A DNA stretch of 39,542 bases from Azoarcus sp. (GTDB taxonomy: Bacteria > Pseudomonadota > Gammaproteobacteria > Burkholderiales > Rhodocyclaceae): contig JAUSOD010000107.1 of NCBI GenBank assembly GCA_030656215.1, forward strand, positions 1 through 39,542, written 5' to 3'. This document shows positions 1-9,099 of the stretch, one piece after another. The notes under the pieces are model-generated. The model worked only from the letters and a program-made list of their open reading frames with translations. It ran no database searches and was not told the origin of the DNA. The translations under genes were made by a program, and so were the position numbers. How positions within the stretch are numbered: position 1 is the stretch's first letter; each line of letters starts with the position of its first letter.

Positions 1-1
1 C

Positions 2-751
2 AAGGAGCTGGTGGTGATGGTCGAGCGCATGCTGCTCGACGCGGCCAACATCAAGCGCCTGGCCGAGCAGTACAGCAAGCGCGACCAGGGCCGGCTCACC
101 GTGGTCACCACCCACACCCAGGCGCGCTACGCCCTGCCCAAGGTGGTGACCGAGTTCAAGCGTGCCTTCCCCAAGGTGCACCTGAAGCTGCACCAGGGCA
201 GCCCGGACGAGATCGTGCAGATGCTGCTCGACGGCGAGGCCGACATCGGGGTGGCCACCGAAGCCCTGGCCGAGGTCCCCGAGCTGGCCTCTTTCCCCTA
301 CTACGCCTGGCACCATTCGGTGATCGTGCCCGAGGGGCATGCGCTGCAGGCGGTCAGCCCGCTGACCCTGGAGGCGGTCGCCGAGTACCCGATCATCACC
401 TACCACGAAGGCTTCACCGGCCGCGCCCGTATCGACAAGACGTTCTCCGCGATCGGACTGGTGCCCGATGTGGTGATGTCGGCGCTCGACGCCGATGTGA
501 TCAAGACCTATGTCGAGCTCGGCCTCGGGGTCGGCATCGTCGCCGCGATGGCGTTCGCACCGGGACGCGACGGCAATTTGATCCAGCTCGACAGCAAGCA
601 TCTGTTCCCGGAGAACATCACCCGCATCGCCGTGCGCCGCGGTCACTACCTGCGCGGCTTCGCCTATCGTTTCATCGAGCTGTGTTCGCCCGAGCTCACC
701 GAGACCCGGATCGCCGCCGCGGTGGGCAGCATTCAGCCCGCATTCAAGTGA
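2..751 (+). CDS. cysB: CysB-like LysR-family transcriptional regulator (5' end outside window)
   Basis: This is the C-terminal 249 residues of a LysR-type regulator; the helix-turn-helix lies upstream of the window. The visible part covers the end of the linker helix (MLLDAANIKRLAEQY) and the whole periplasmic-binding-protein-like effector domain. Segments such as VVTTHTQARYALP, IGVATEAL, ITYHEGFTGRARID and LGLGVGIVAAMAF are typical of CysB, which senses O-acetylserine/N-acetylserine and controls cysteine biosynthesis and sulfate uptake. A Cbl/SsuR-type paralogue cannot be excluded because the two are very alike in this domain. The gene is convergent with the ABC importer and its last 19 bases overlap the 3' end of the ATPase gene on the other strand. 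Confidence 0.85.
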   Translation, partial: KELVVMVERMLLDAANIKRLAEQYSKRDQGRLTVVTTHTQARYALPKVVTEFKRAFPKVHLKLHQGSPDEIVQMLLDGEADIGVATEALAEVPELASFPYYAWHHSVIVPEGHALQAVSPLTLEAVAEYPIITYHEGFTGRARIDKTFSAIGLVPDVVMSALDADVIKTYVELGLGVGIVAAMAFAPGRDGNLIQLDSKHLFPENITRIAVRRGHYLRGFAYRFIELCSPELTETRIAAAVGSIQPAFK

Positions 752-1740
752 CACGCTGACTGGTGGTGCGGCGCGATCTCGCGCAACAGTGGCATCTCGA
801 CCCGGCAGCGCGCGATTGCATGCGGGCAGCGCGGGTGAAAGTGACAGCCGCGGGGCGGGTCGAGTGGCGAGGGCAGTTCGCCGCGGATGGCGAGAAAGCG
901 CTTTCTTTCCACCTTCAGCGTGGGCGCCTCGGCCAGCAGGGCTTGGGTGTAGGGATGATTCGGATGGGCGAACAGCTCGTCGACCGGCGCACTCTCGACC
1001 ACCCGGCCGAGGTACATGATCACCACGCGGTCCGACAGATGGCGGACCACGCCGAGGTCGTGGCTGATGAACAGGTAGGTGAGCCCAAGCTGTTCGCGCA
1101 GGTGGCTGAACAGGTTGAGCACCTGCGCCTGGATCGAGACGTCGAGCGCAGCAACCGCCTCGTCGCACACCAGAAAGGCCGGGTTCACCGCCAGCGCGCG
1201 GGCGATGCCGATGCGCGCGCGCTGGCCGCCGGAGAACTGGTGCGGGAAGCGCTCGGCCAGCGCCGGATCAAGGCCCACCTGCTGCAGTCGCGCAGCGACA
1301 AAGTCGGCCTCTGCGCCACGTCCGACCAGGCCGTGCACGCGTGGCGCCTCGGCGATCAGCTCGCGCACCCGCATGCGCGGATTGAGCGAGGCGTAGGGGT
1401 CCTGGAAGATCATCTGGATGCCAAGCTGGTGATGCCGACGCTCGGCAGGCGGCAGGCGGTCGATGGCGATGCCGCGCCAACGGCGTTCGCCCGCGCTGGC
1501 GGCGGCCAGCCCCACCGCGATCCGGCCCAGGGTCGACTTGCCGCAGCCGGACTCGCCCACCAGCCCGACCACCTCGCCCGCGGCGATCGCCAGGTTGACC
1601 GCGTCGAGCGCCTGCACCGGGCGTGCCGGCGTGTGCCAGCCGAGACTTTCGGCGACGCGCTCGATGCGGCCCGGCTGCTCGCCGAACTGCTTGCTGACCG
1701 CACGCAATTCGAGCAGGGGTGCCGCTTTGTCGCTTGTCAT
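733..1740 (-). CDS. Dipeptide/oligopeptide ABC transporter ATP-binding protein (DppF/OppF type)
   Basis: This 335-residue cytoplasmic ATPase is the second of two that would power peptide import. Walker A GESGCGKST is at residues 62-70, the Q-loop FQDPYASLNP near 112-121, the signature FSGGQ at 169-173, Walker B FLVCDE at 189-194 and the H-loop SHDLG near 226-230. The C-terminal oligopeptide_HP segment PLDPPRGCHFHPRCPHA, with its cysteines, is typical of the Dpp/Opp/Gsi/Nik family. It is last in a four-gene operon; its ATG overlaps the upstream TGA in an ATGA, implying translational coupling. Its stop lies inside the convergent cysB-like gene. The substrate (dipeptide, oligopeptide, glutathione or nickel chelate) cannot be told from the ATPase. 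Confidence 0.9.
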   Translation of the reverse strand: MTSDKAAPLLELRAVSKQFGEQPGRIERVAESLGWHTPARPVQALDAVNLAIAAGEVVGLVGESGCGKSTLGRIAVGLAAASAGERRWRGIAIDRLPPAERRHHQLGIQMIFQDPYASLNPRMRVRELIAEAPRVHGLVGRGAEADFVAARLQQVGLDPALAERFPHQFSGGQRARIGIARALAVNPAFLVCDEAVAALDVSIQAQVLNLFSHLREQLGLTYLFISHDLGVVRHLSDRVVIMYLGRVVESAPVDELFAHPNHPYTQALLAEAPTLKVERKRFLAIRGELPSPLDPPRGCHFHPRCPHAIARCRVEMPLLREIAPHHQSACHLNAG

Positions 1741-2750
1741 CGCGGCGCCTGCGGCAAGGGATGAAAGCAGCGCACTTCATGCCCGGGCGCCGGCGACTGC
1801 AGGGCCGGCAGCTGTTCGCATGCGCTGCTCGCACGCGTGCAGCGCAGACGAAAGGCACAGCCGGCGGGCAGGTCGGCAAGCGACGGCGGCATACCCGGAA
1901 TCTGCTGCAGGCGCCGGCCCTTCCCGTGCTCGGCAGGCGCGAGCGCCGCAGCCGGGGTCGAATCGAGCAGGCCGCGGGTGTAGGGGTGGGCGGCTTGCTC
2001 CAGCACCTGGTGCACGCTGCCGTGCTCGACGATCCGCCCGGCATACATCACGCCCACCCGGTCGGCGAGGCCGGCGACCACCGCGAGGTCGTGTGTGATC
2101 CAGATCAGCGCAGTACCGGACTCGCGACACAGGGTCTGCATCTCGAACAGGATCTGGGCCTGGATGCTGACGTCGAGCGCGGTCGTCGGCTCATCGGCGA
2201 TGATCAGGTCGGGGGCGTTGAGCAGCGCAATCGCGATCGCCACGCGCTGGCGCATGCCACCCGACAGCTGGTGCGGATAGGCGCGCAGACGCTCGTCCGG
2301 CGCCGCAATGCCAACCCGCCCGAGGGCGCTGCGGGCCGCTTCCAGCGCAGCCTGCCGGCTCACCCGGCGGTGCGCATGGATCGCCTCCACCATCTGGGTG
2401 TCGATGCGCAGCACCGGGTTCAGCGTCATCATCGGATCCTGAAAAATCATCGCGATGCGGTTGCCGCGGATGGTGCGCCAGTCGCGTTCGGGCAGGCCGC
2501 GCAACTCCCGCCCCTTGAGACGGATGCTACCGGCGACGATCTCGCCCGGCGGCTCGATCAGGCCGAGCAGCGAGTACGCGGTCATCGACTTGCCCGAACC
2601 CGACTCGCCGACCAGGCCGAGCACCTCGCCGGGAGCGACGGAAAAGCTGACATCGTCGACCGCGGTGACCACCCCCGCACGACTGGCGAAGCGGGTGGTG
2701 AGATGCTCGACGGCGAGCGTGGGCAGCACGGTGGCGGCGTTGGTGTTCAT
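1737..2750 (-). CDS. Dipeptide/oligopeptide ABC transporter ATP-binding protein (DppD/OppD type)
   Basis: This 337-residue ATPase is the partner of the next gene. Walker A GESGSGKS is at residues 48-55, followed by [10 protein letters not shown], the signature LSGGMRQR, Walker [13 protein letters not shown] and the switch [15 protein letters not shown]. The C-terminal oligopeptide_HP region has [14 protein letters not shown] chose the ATG at 2748-2750 (protein MNTNAATV). The frame stays open upstream to 3140, but that part only mirrors the permease gene. The chosen ATG overlaps the permease TGA in an ATGA, like the other junctions of the operon. With the following ATPase it would form the nucleotide-binding heterodimer of the importer. 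Confidence 0.9.
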   Translation of the reverse strand: MNTNAATVLPTLAVEHLTTRFASRAGVVTAVDDVSFSVAPGEVLGLVGESGSGKSMTAYSLLGLIEPPGEIVAGSIRLKGRELRGLPERDWRTIRGNRIAMIFQDPMMTLNPVLRIDTQMVEAIHAHRRVSRQAALEAARSALGRVGIAAPDERLRAYPHQLSGGMRQRVAIAIALLNAPDLIIADEPTTALDVSIQAQILFEMQTLCRESGTALIWITHDLAVVAGLADRVGVMYAGRIVEHGSVHQVLEQAAHPYTRGLLDSTPAAALAPAEHGKGRRLQQIPGMPPSLADLPAGCAFRLRCTRASSACEQLPALQSPAPGHEVRCFHPLPQAPR

Positions 2751-3658
2751 TGCTTCTGCAGCCGTGGGTTGAGCACGTCGCGTAACTGGTCGGCCACCAG
2801 GTTGATCGCGAGGATGGTCAGCAGCAGCGCGACGCCCGGAAACACGCTGATCCAGTAGCGCCCCGAATACAGATACTGGAAGCCATTGGCGATCAGCAGG
2901 CCGAGCGAAGGCTCGGTCACCGGCAGCCCGAGGCCGAGGAAGGATAGCGTGGCTTCGAGCGCGATCGCCGCCGCCACCTGTAGCGCCGCGACCACGATCA
3001 GCGGCGGCAGGCAATTGGGCAGCAGGTGACGGAACACGATGCGCGCGGTGGACAGGCCGAGCAGGCGCGCCGCCTCGATGTATTCCTTGCGCCCCTCCAC
3101 CATCGCGGTGCTGCGCGTGGTGCGGGCGTAGTAGGCCCACTGCGAGGCGACCAGCGCGATCACGATCTTGTCGATGCCCTGGCCGAACAGCGCGAGCAGA
3201 ATCATCGCGGTGAGGATGGACGGAAACGCGAGCTGGATGTCGACGATGCGCATCAGCAGGGTGTCGAAGCGCCCGCCGAAGTAACCCGCCACCAGCCCCA
3301 GCGCCATCCCCAGCAGCAGCGCCAGCACGGTTGCGCTCACGCCGACCACGACGCTGATGCGCAGGCCATAGAGGATGGCCGACAGCATGTCGCGGCCCTG
3401 CGCATCGGTGCCGAGATGGTAGGTCAGGCGCCCGTCGCCGCTCGGGCTGCCGGGCGCCAGGCGTGAGTCGAGAATGTCGAGCTGCATCAGGTCGTAGGGG
3501 TTTTGCGGTGCCAGCCAGGGCGCAAACGCGGCGGCGAGCGCGATCGTCAGCAACAGCGCGAGGCCTGCCAGCGCCAGCCGGCTGTCGGCAAAGGCCGCGA
3601 CCAGCCGCGCGAACGGGCCGACCCCGAGCGGCAAACGGTCGTCGGCCGGTGCGCTCAT
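2747..3658 (-). CDS. Dipeptide/oligopeptide ABC transporter permease (DppC/OppC type)
   Basis: This 303-residue inner-membrane permease has a short cytoplasmic N-terminus, one transmembrane helix (LALAGLALLLTIALAAAFAPWLAP, split here only by reading), then the periplasmic LGTDAQGRDMLSAILYG segment that is a hallmark of DppC/OppC proteins. The BPD_transp_1 domain follows, with the EAA loop EAARLLGLSTARIVFRHLLP contacting the ATPases. The C-terminus [10 protein letters not shown] is also family-typical. I chose the ATG at 3656-3658 (MSAPADDRLP) because it overlaps the upstream permease stop in an ATGA; the longer open frame upstream is a shadow of that gene. It should pair with the DppB-type permease. 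Confidence 0.9.
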   Translation of the reverse strand: MSAPADDRLPLGVGPFARLVAAFADSRLALAGLALLLTIALAAAFAPWLAPQNPYDLMQLDILDSRLAPGSPSGDGRLTYHLGTDAQGRDMLSAILYGLRISVVVGVSATVLALLLGMALGLVAGYFGGRFDTLLMRIVDIQLAFPSILTAMILLALFGQGIDKIVIALVASQWAYYARTTRSTAMVEGRKEYIEAARLLGLSTARIVFRHLLPNCLPPLIVVAALQVAAAIALEATLSFLGLGLPVTEPSLGLLIANGFQYLYSGRYWISVFPGVALLLTILAINLVADQLRDVLNPRLQKQ

Positions 3659-4632
3659 TCGGACGTCCTGCGGATGCGCACCCGTGGATCGAGCACCGCG
3701 TACAGCAGATCGACGATCAGGTTGATGCCGATGTAGAGCACTACGATCAGCAGCAGGTAGGCCACCACCACCGGGCGGTCGAGCTGGGTGATGGACTCGA
3801 GCAGCAGCTTGCCCATGCCCGGCCAGGCGAAGATCGACTCGGTCACCACCGAGAACGCGATCAGCGCGCCGAACTCCATGCCGACCACGGTGACGATTGG
3901 AATCAGGATGTTCTTGAGCACATGCACGCCCACCACACGCGTGTTCGACAGCCCCTTGGCCCGTGCGTAACGGACGTAATCCTGCTGCAGCGCCTCGCGC
4001 GTGCCGCTGCGGGTCAGGCGGATGATCAGGGACAGCTTGAACAGCGCCAGGTTGGCCGCCGGCAAAATGAGGTGGCGCCAGCCCTCCGCCGACAACACCG
4101 ACAGCGACAAGCCCAGCACCTCGGCGGTCGGCCCGCGCCCGCCCGCAGGCAACCAGCCCAGCTGCACCGCGAACACCATGATCAGCATCAGCCCGACCCA
4201 GAACGTGGGCAGCGAAAAGCCGAGGATGGAGCCGGCCATGATCGCCCTGCCCCCGATCGACTCCGGGTGCAGGCCCGCCCACAGCCCGAGTGGAATGCCC
4301 AGCAGCACCGCGATCAGCATCGCCACCAGCGCCAGCTCCAGCGTCGCCGGCATGCGCTCGAGGATCAGGCCCAGTGCCGGACTGCCATGAATGAAGGAAT
4401 CGCCCAGATCGCCGCCGATCGCGCGCACCAGAAAGCGCCAGTACTGCACCCACAGTGGCTGGTCGAGCCCGAGCGCCGCCGCGGCCCGCGCCAGGTCCTC
4501 GGTGGTGGCCTGCGGATCGACCAGCAGGTCGAGCGGACTGCCGATCGCATACACCCCGGCGAACACCAGCAGCGACATGACGAACAACACGTTGAAGGCC
4601 TGGATGAAACGGCGGAGGACGAAGAGCGGCAT
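3655..4632 (-). CDS. Dipeptide/oligopeptide ABC transporter permease (DppB/OppB type)
   Basis: This 325-residue inner-membrane permease is the first gene of the importer operon. The N-terminal helix (FIQAFNVLFVMSLLVFAGVY) is followed by a periplasmic segment with LGLDQPLWVQYWRFL, typical of DppB proteins, then the BPD_transp_1 domain with five further helices and an EAA loop (YVRYARAKGLSNTRVVGVHV). The C-terminus LLYAVLDPRVRI is the family's usual end. The start is the first in-frame ATG. The bases before it are pyrimidine-rich and I see no Shine-Dalgarno sequence, so initiation may be weak or leaderless, or the true start may differ. No substrate-binding protein gene precedes it, which is unusual for such operons. 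Confidence 0.88.
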   Translation of the reverse strand: MPLFVLRRFIQAFNVLFVMSLLVFAGVYAIGSPLDLLVDPQATTEDLARAAAALGLDQPLWVQYWRFLVRAIGGDLGDSFIHGSPALGLILERMPATLELALVAMLIAVLLGIPLGLWAGLHPESIGGRAIMAGSILGFSLPTFWVGLMLIMVFAVQLGWLPAGGRGPTAEVLGLSLSVLSAEGWRHLILPAANLALFKLSLIIRLTRSGTREALQQDYVRYARAKGLSNTRVVGVHVLKNILIPIVTVVGMEFGALIAFSVVTESIFAWPGMGKLLLESITQLDRPVVVAYLLLIVVLYIGINLIVDLLYAVLDPRVRIRRTSE

Positions 4633-4751
4633 GCGGTGCGGATGGGGAGTGGGGCCGGCGAGTGGGTAAAGCAGGAAAGGTCAGCAAAAGCATACCAGCA
4701 CGCTGCGGGTTCTCGGGGGAACACCAAACCGCAGTACCTGAATGCTACGTT

Positions 4752-4779
4752 AAGCTTACGGCAAGAATTCAGTAAGCTT
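4752..4779. promoter_or_regulatory. Inverted repeat AAGCTTAC-N12-GTAAGCTT upstream of actP operon
   Basis: An 8-bp perfect inverted repeat (arms 4752-4759 and 4772-4779, 12-bp spacer) sits in the AT-richer divergent region between the importer operon and the DUF485/actP operon. A third half-site, GTAAGCT, lies at 4808-4814. The arrangement looks like an operator for a dimeric regulator. I do not recognise the cognate protein, and I could not place a confident -35/-10 pair. Confidence 0.4.
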
Positions 4780-4847
4780 TTGTTATTAAAGAAGAAAATA
4801 CACTTTCGTAAGCTCGTCGTCAGTCTTCCGGACTACTTTGCGCTAGC

Positions 4848-4863
4848 CCGAGCGCACGCTCGG
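4848..4863. promoter_or_regulatory. Palindrome CCGAGCG-CA-CGCTCGG in actP leader
   Basis: Seven-base arms are perfectly complementary around a 2-base centre, 30 bases before the start codon of the DUF485 gene. With so short a loop it is more likely a DNA operator than an RNA hairpin, though a slightly opened hairpin that affects translation is possible. Confidence 0.35.
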
Positions 4864-4893
4864 TGTAACTACTGCCCGTGTGGAGGGGGAGAC

Positions 4894-5202
4894 ATGGAAA
4901 ACAGTTCGGTGGCAAAGATTGCCGCCAATCCGAAATATCAGCGCCTGATCAAGACGCGCTCGAGGTTCGGCTGGCTGCTCACGGCGATCATGATGATCGT
5001 CTACTACGGCTACATCGCGATCATCGCCTTCGACAAGGAATTGCTCGCCGCACGAATGGGCGATGGGGTCATGACGGTGGGTATTCCGATCGGCTTCGGC
5101 GTGATCGTGTTCACCATCATCATCACCGGCATCTACGTTCGCCGCGCCAATTCGGAGTTCGACGCGCTGACCGCGGAAGTCATCAAGGAGAGCCTTAAAT
5201 GA
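4894..5202 (+). CDS. DUF485 family inner-membrane protein (YjcH-like, actP partner)
   Basis: This 102-residue protein has two transmembrane helices ([20 protein letters not shown] and [21 protein letters not shown]) and a cytoplasmic N-terminus starting [20 protein letters not shown], which is the typical DUF485 pattern. DUF485 genes regularly sit just before actP-type sodium/solute symporters and are thought to help them, but the biochemical role is not settled. The start is the ATG at 4894, preceded by the strong ribosome-binding site GGAGGGGG at 4882-4889; the longer open frame upstream is not coding. Its TGA overlaps the actP ATG (ATGA), so the two are translationally coupled. Confidence 0.9.
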   Translation: MENSSVAKIAANPKYQRLIKTRSRFGWLLTAIMMIVYYGYIAIIAFDKELLAARMGDGVMTVGIPIGFGVIVFTIIITGIYVRRANSEFDALTAEVIKESLK

Positions 5203-6929
5203 ACGGCCGTCACGTAAACATCGTGGGCGGCTTGTTGCTTGCCCTGTCGCTTGCCCTGGTGTCCGCCGCAGCGCTGGCCGCTGGCGCGGATCTCGGCCAG
5301 GCCGAAAAGCAGCCCACCAACTGGACCGCGATTGGCATGTTCGGCGCCTTTGTGGTCGGCACCATGTTCATCACCAAGTGGGCGGCATCGAAGACCAAGT
5401 CGGCGGCGGACTTCTACACCGCCGGCGGCGGCATCACCGGTTTCCAGAACGGGCTCGCGATCGCCGGTGACTACATGTCAGCCGCATCCTTCCTGGGCAT
5501 TTCCGCAGCGGTAATGATCAGCGGCTACGACGGCCTGATCTACTCGATCGGCTTCCTCGTCGGTTGGCCGGTGATCACCTTCCTGATGGCGGAAAAGCTG
5601 CGCAACCTGGGCAAGTTCACCTTCGCCGACGTCGCCGCCTACCGCTTCAAGCAGACGCCGATTCGCGCGTTCGCGGCTTCGGGCACGCTCGTGGTCGTAG
5701 CCTTCTACCTGATCGCGCAGATGGTCGGCGCCGGGCAGTTGATCAAGCTGCTGTTCGGCCTCGAGTACTGGATGGCGGTGGTCATCGTCGGCGCGCTGAT
5801 GATGGTCTATGTGCTGTTCGGCGGCATGACCGCAACCACCTGGGTGCAGATCATCAAGGCCTGCCTCCTGCTTGCCGGCGCGACCTTCATGGCCTTCATG
5901 GTACTGGCGAACTACGGCTTCTCGCCCGAGGCCCTGTTTGCCGCGTCGGTGCAGGTCAAGGCTACGGTTGCCACCGCCGCCGGCAAGTCACCTGAGGAAG
6001 CGGGAACCCTGGCGCAGGCCATCATGGGGCCAGGATCCTTCATCAAGGATCCGGTGTCGGCCATCTCCTTCGGCATGGCACTGATGTTCGGTACCGCCGG
6101 TCTGCCGCACATCCTGATGCGCTTCTTCACCGTGCCCGATGCCAAGGAAGCACGCAAGTCGGTGTTCTGGGCGACTACCTGGATCGGCTATTTCTACGTG
6201 CTGACCTTCATCATCGGCTTCGGTGCGATCGTGTTCGTGTCGACCAATCCGGACTTCCTCGATGCCAAGGGCGGACTGATCGGCGGCGGCAACATGGCGG
6301 CCATCCACCTCGCCAACGCCGTGGGCGGCAACGTGTTCCTCGGCTTCATTTCCGCGGTTGCGTTCGCCACCATCCTCGCCGTGGTGGCCGGTCTGACGCT
6401 GTCGGGCGCTTCGGCGGTGTCACATGACCTGTATGCAACGGTGTTCAAGAAGGGCAACGCCGATTCCGCTTCGGAACTGCGGGTGTCGCGCATCACCACC
6501 ATTGCGCTCGGTGTCGTCGCCGTCGTGCTGGGGATCGCCTTCGAAAAGCAGAACATCGCGTTCATGGTATCGCTGGCCTTCGCCATTGCGGCTTCGGCCA
6601 ACTTCCCGGTGCTGTTCATGTCGGTGCTGTGGAAAGACTGCACCACGCGCGGTGCGACCATCGGCGGTTTCCTCGGCCTGATCACGGCGGTCGGGCTGAC
6701 CGTGGTGTCGCCGTCGGTATGGGAAGTGACGCTGGGCAATCCGAAGGGTTCAGCACTGTTCCCCTACGCCTCGCCGGCCCTGTTCTCGATGGCTGCCGGC
6801 TTCATCGGCATCTGGCTGTTCTCGATTCTGGACAGCAGTGAGCGTGCCAAGATCGACCGCGCCGGTTATCTGGCCCAGTCGATCCGGTCCGAAACCGGTA
6901 TCGGTGCCGAAGGCGCATCGGGGCACTAA
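5199..6929 (+). CDS. actP: Cation/acetate symporter ActP (SSS family)
   Basis: This 576-residue sodium:solute symporter is expected to import acetate and other short monocarboxylates at the inner membrane. The N-terminus ([20 protein letters not shown]) looks like a signal peptide or first helix. The core then begins with [16 protein letters not shown] and the diagnostic [31 protein letters not shown] segment (quoted partly: [20 protein letters not shown]). About 13 further hydrophobic helices follow, including [20 protein letters not shown], typical of ActP/YjcG. The length matches the family (about 550-580). The ribosome-binding site AAGGAGAG lies within the DUF485 gene. A hairpin and a classical terminator follow. 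A TctDE-like two-component pair is convergent directly downstream and may be its regulator, by position only. Confidence 0.92.
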   Translation: MNGRHVNIVGGLLLALSLALVSAAALAAGADLGQAEKQPTNWTAIGMFGAFVVGTMFITKWAASKTKSAADFYTAGGGITGFQNGLAIAGDYMSAASFLGISAAVMISGYDGLIYSIGFLVGWPVITFLMAEKLRNLGKFTFADVAAYRFKQTPIRAFAASGTLVVVAFYLIAQMVGAGQLIKLLFGLEYWMAVVIVGALMMVYVLFGGMTATTWVQIIKACLLLAGATFMAFMVLANYGFSPEALFAASVQVKATVATAAGKSPEEAGTLAQAIMGPGSFIKDPVSAISFGMALMFGTAGLPHILMRFFTVPDAKEARKSVFWATTWIGYFYVLTFIIGFGAIVFVSTNPDFLDAKGGLIGGGNMAAIHLANAVGGNVFLGFISAVAFATILAVVAGLTLSGASAVSHDLYATVFKKGNADSASELRVSRITTIALGVVAVVLGIAFEKQNIAFMVSLAFAIAASANFPVLFMSVLWKDCTTRGATIGGFLGLITAVGLTVVSPSVWEVTLGNPKGSALFPYASPALFSMAAGFIGIWLFSILDSSERAKIDRAGYLAQSIRSETGIGAEGASGH

Positions 6930-6936
6930 GTCCCGC

Positions 6937-6960
6937 GCCACTGCGTAAGCTCGCAGTGGC
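6937..6960 (+). other. Perfect 9-bp stem-loop after actP
   Basis: GCCACTGCG (6937-6945), a 6-base loop, then CGCAGTGGC (6952-6960). No T-run follows in either direction, so it is more likely an mRNA 3'-end stabiliser or a helper hairpin than a stand-alone terminator. It lies 8 bases after the actP stop. Confidence 0.5.
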
Positions 6961-6978
6961 AATCGTCAGGCTCGAAGT

Positions 6979-7013
6979 GCAGTCCCGCGCTCAGGCGCCG
7001 GGCTGCATTTTTT
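6979..7013 (+). terminator. Rho-independent terminator for actP operon
   Basis: The stem GCAG-CCC-GCGC pairs with GCGC-GGG-CTGC (6979-7006) with one bulged base on each side, and six T residues follow at 7008-7013. It lies inside the 3' end of the convergent sensor kinase gene, so the final kinase codons double as the terminator. Confidence 0.7.
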
Positions 7014-8442
7014 CATGGCGCGGCGTGATCGGGAGCTTCACCCGCACCAAGGTGCCGCGGCCCCCGGGTCCGTCGGTGATCTCGATGCTTCCGCGGTGAC
7101 AGAGCACGATCTCGCGGGCGATCGGCAGACCGAGCCCGCTACCGGACAACTTCGTGTCCGCCAGCCGGTAGAAGCGCTCGAACACGGCTTCCCGCAAGGG
7201 CTCCGGAATACCAGGGCCACTGTCGCTGACCTCAATCTCCATTAGCTCTCCGACGGGCGCGCAACGCAGCGAGACTTCGCCTCCGGGCGGCGTGTAGCGC
7301 AGCGCATTGTCCATCAGGTTGGCAATCAACTCGCGCAGCAGGGTCGGATCGCCGGTGATGATCGCCCTGACGCGCTCGATGCCGAGATCGATCGCGTGGG
7401 CGTCGGCCTGTTGCAGCCAGCCTTCGACCATGTCGTCGATCAGTGCCGCCAGATCAACCGGGACTGCACTGGCCATCAGTTGCGACCCGGCCTCGGCCCG
7501 CGCCAGCGCGAGTAATTGATTGGCCAACCGGGTAACGCGAACAACCGAGTTTTTCAACCGCACAAACGCGGCTCCATCGGCTGGATGTGCATCGAGCAAC
7601 TCGATCTGCATCTGCAGGCTGGCAAGCGGTGTGCGCAACTGGTGGGCCGCATCCTGAAGAAACTGCCGCTGCCCCCGATTGGCCGCGCCCAGGCGGTCGA
7701 ACAGGGCGTTGAGGGCACGCACGACTTCGCGGATCTCGCGCGGGACGCTGTCGGGTTCAATCGGGGAGAGATCCGTCCCGGATCGTTCGCCAAGCTCGTC
7801 TTCAAGCTGCTGCAGTGGGGCAAGTCCGGACGGAATACCGAAACGCGCCGCCAGGGCGGCAGCGGCCAACAGCATGAACGCTGCGGAGCCGAAGCCCAGC
7901 AGCAGGTGCTCGATAGCCTGATGCCGCTTGTTGAGTGTTTCAGCCACGGTAACGTAGAAAACCTGGCCGTTCGTGATCTGTGTCAGCTTGACCGCCCGAA
8001 TCGGCACCCCTCGGTAATCGGTGTCGAACAGTTGTTTCGCTGACGAAGTTGCGGCGATGGCGACGGAGGGGAGCGCCTCCACGTTTGGCAGCCCTTCGGC
8101 CATGCCCTGGACCTTGTCCGCCACTGGGGAATCGAGTGACGGGAGGTCTGCATCCCCGCCCAGCACCGCACCCTCTGCGGTTCTGACCCGAAAAAAGATG
8201 TCGTCGATGGTATCCGTACGCAGCACCGACTCCGCCTCTGTCGACAGGCGCAGGACCACCTTGTCGTCGTGTGTCTGGAGGTGGTTTGCGACCCCGTGCG
8301 CGAGGTTGATCAGGTTCTGGTCGTAGGCCGAGCCGATCACGGTCGTGGCCACAACGTAGGTCACCCCACCTGCAGTAGCCAGTAGCAGGAAGGTCGGTCC
8401 GGCAAACGTCTTCAGCAGGCGCCGATAGAGGCTGGTCTGCAT
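6991..8442 (-). CDS. Two-component sensor histidine kinase (TctE-like)
   Basis: This 483-residue membrane kinase has a first transmembrane helix at about residues 13-35 and a periplasmic region of about 140 residues resembling the 2CSK_N sensor domain of TctE-type kinases. The second helix is at about 177-200, followed by a HAMP-like linker. The phosphoacceptor is H267 in FLQDAAHQLRTPL. The ATPase domain has the N-box ELIANLMDNALRYT (371-384), G1 DSGPGIP and G2 GSGLGLPIAREI. It should autophosphorylate and pass phosphate to the response regulator, whose stop lies 3 bases upstream of this ATG. TctE-like kinases often sense tricarboxylates or similar anions; being convergent with actP suggests, but does not show, a role in carboxylate uptake. 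Confidence 0.9.
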   Translation of the reverse strand: MQTSLYRRLLKTFAGPTFLLLATAGGVTYVVATTVIGSAYDQNLINLAHGVANHLQTHDDKVVLRLSTEAESVLRTDTIDDIFFRVRTAEGAVLGGDADLPSLDSPVADKVQGMAEGLPNVEALPSVAIAATSSAKQLFDTDYRGVPIRAVKLTQITNGQVFYVTVAETLNKRHQAIEHLLLGFGSAAFMLLAAAALAARFGIPSGLAPLQQLEDELGERSGTDLSPIEPDSVPREIREVVRALNALFDRLGAANRGQRQFLQDAAHQLRTPLASLQMQIELLDAHPADGAAFVRLKNSVVRVTRLANQLLALARAEAGSQLMASAVPVDLAALIDDMVEGWLQQADAHAIDLGIERVRAIITGDPTLLRELIANLMDNALRYTPPGGEVSLRCAPVGELMEIEVSDSGPGIPEPLREAVFERFYRLADTKLSGSGLGLPIAREIVLCHRGSIEITDGPGGRGTLVRVKLPITPRHEKMQPGA

Positions 8443-8445
8443 CGA

Positions 8446-9099
8446 TCAGCCGCCGGAAGCGAGTTCCAGCCGATAGCCGAAGCCACGCACGGTGCGGATC
8501 AGCAGGCCACCTTGTTCGAGACGGGGACGCAGGCGCGAGATATAGACCTCCACCGCATTGCCACTCGCATCGGCCTGCAATTGCTCCTTCGGCACGGTGC
8601 GTCCCTCTGCGCCGGCCAATGCCTCGAGCAAGGTCCATTCGCGTGTACTCAGGCTCAATGCCTGACCCTCCAGGGTGGCGAGGCGGCCCTCGAGATCGAG
8701 CATCAGCGGGCCGAACACCAGCGAGCGCGCCATACTGCGGCGGCCCCGCCGCAACACCGCGCGCATGCGTGCGGTCAGTTCGGCGAGCTGGAACGGCTTG
8801 GTCAGGTAATCATCGGCGCCCAGGTCAAGTCCGTAGATCCTGTCGTCGAGTGCGTCACGTGCGGTGATCAACATCACCGGAACAATCTGCTGGCGGCTGC
8901 GGATCCGGCGCACGACTTCATAGCCGCCAAGACCGGGAAGACCCACGTCGACCAGGGCGAAGTCAAAAGTCCCGGTTTGCAGTAACTGGTCTGCACGCAT
9001 CCCGTCAGTTTCGTGGACGACGGTGTCACCCTGACCGCGCAGGAAACTGACAATTCCTTCAGACAGTTCGGGGTCGTCTTCGACCAGAAGTACATGCAT
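8446..9099 (-). CDS. OmpR-family response regulator (TctD/QseB-like)
   Basis: This 217-residue regulator has a receiver domain with acidic pocket D8/D9, phosphoacceptor D51 in ALVDVGLPGLGGYE, T79 and K101 (YLTKPF). A winged-helix DNA-binding domain follows, ending VEVYISRLRPRL...IRTVRGFGYRLE, the classical OmpR/PhoB C-terminus. I chose the ATG at 9097-9099 (MHVLLVEDD), which starts exactly at the first beta-strand and is preceded by GAGAGA; the frame is open further upstream, but that extension would be an unlikely tail. It is co-transcribed with the kinase, which starts 3 bases after its stop. Confidence 0.92.
   Translation of the reverse strand: MHVLLVEDDPELSEGIVSFLRGQGDTVVHETDGMRADQLLQTGTFDFALVDVGLPGLGGYEVVRRIRSRQQIVPVMLITARDALDDRIYGLDLGADDYLTKPFQLAELTARMRAVLRRGRRSMARSLVFGPLMLDLEGRLATLEGQALSLSTREWTLLEALAGAEGRTVPKEQLQADASGNAVEVYISRLRPRLEQGGLLIRTVRGFGYRLELASGG

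Noticed and set aside
3463-5202. A 579-codon frame reading through the importer start and into DUF485
   Set aside because: Only its last 102 codons resemble a protein family (DUF485), with a strong ribosome-binding site at 4882-4889. The rest is antisense to the permease genes.
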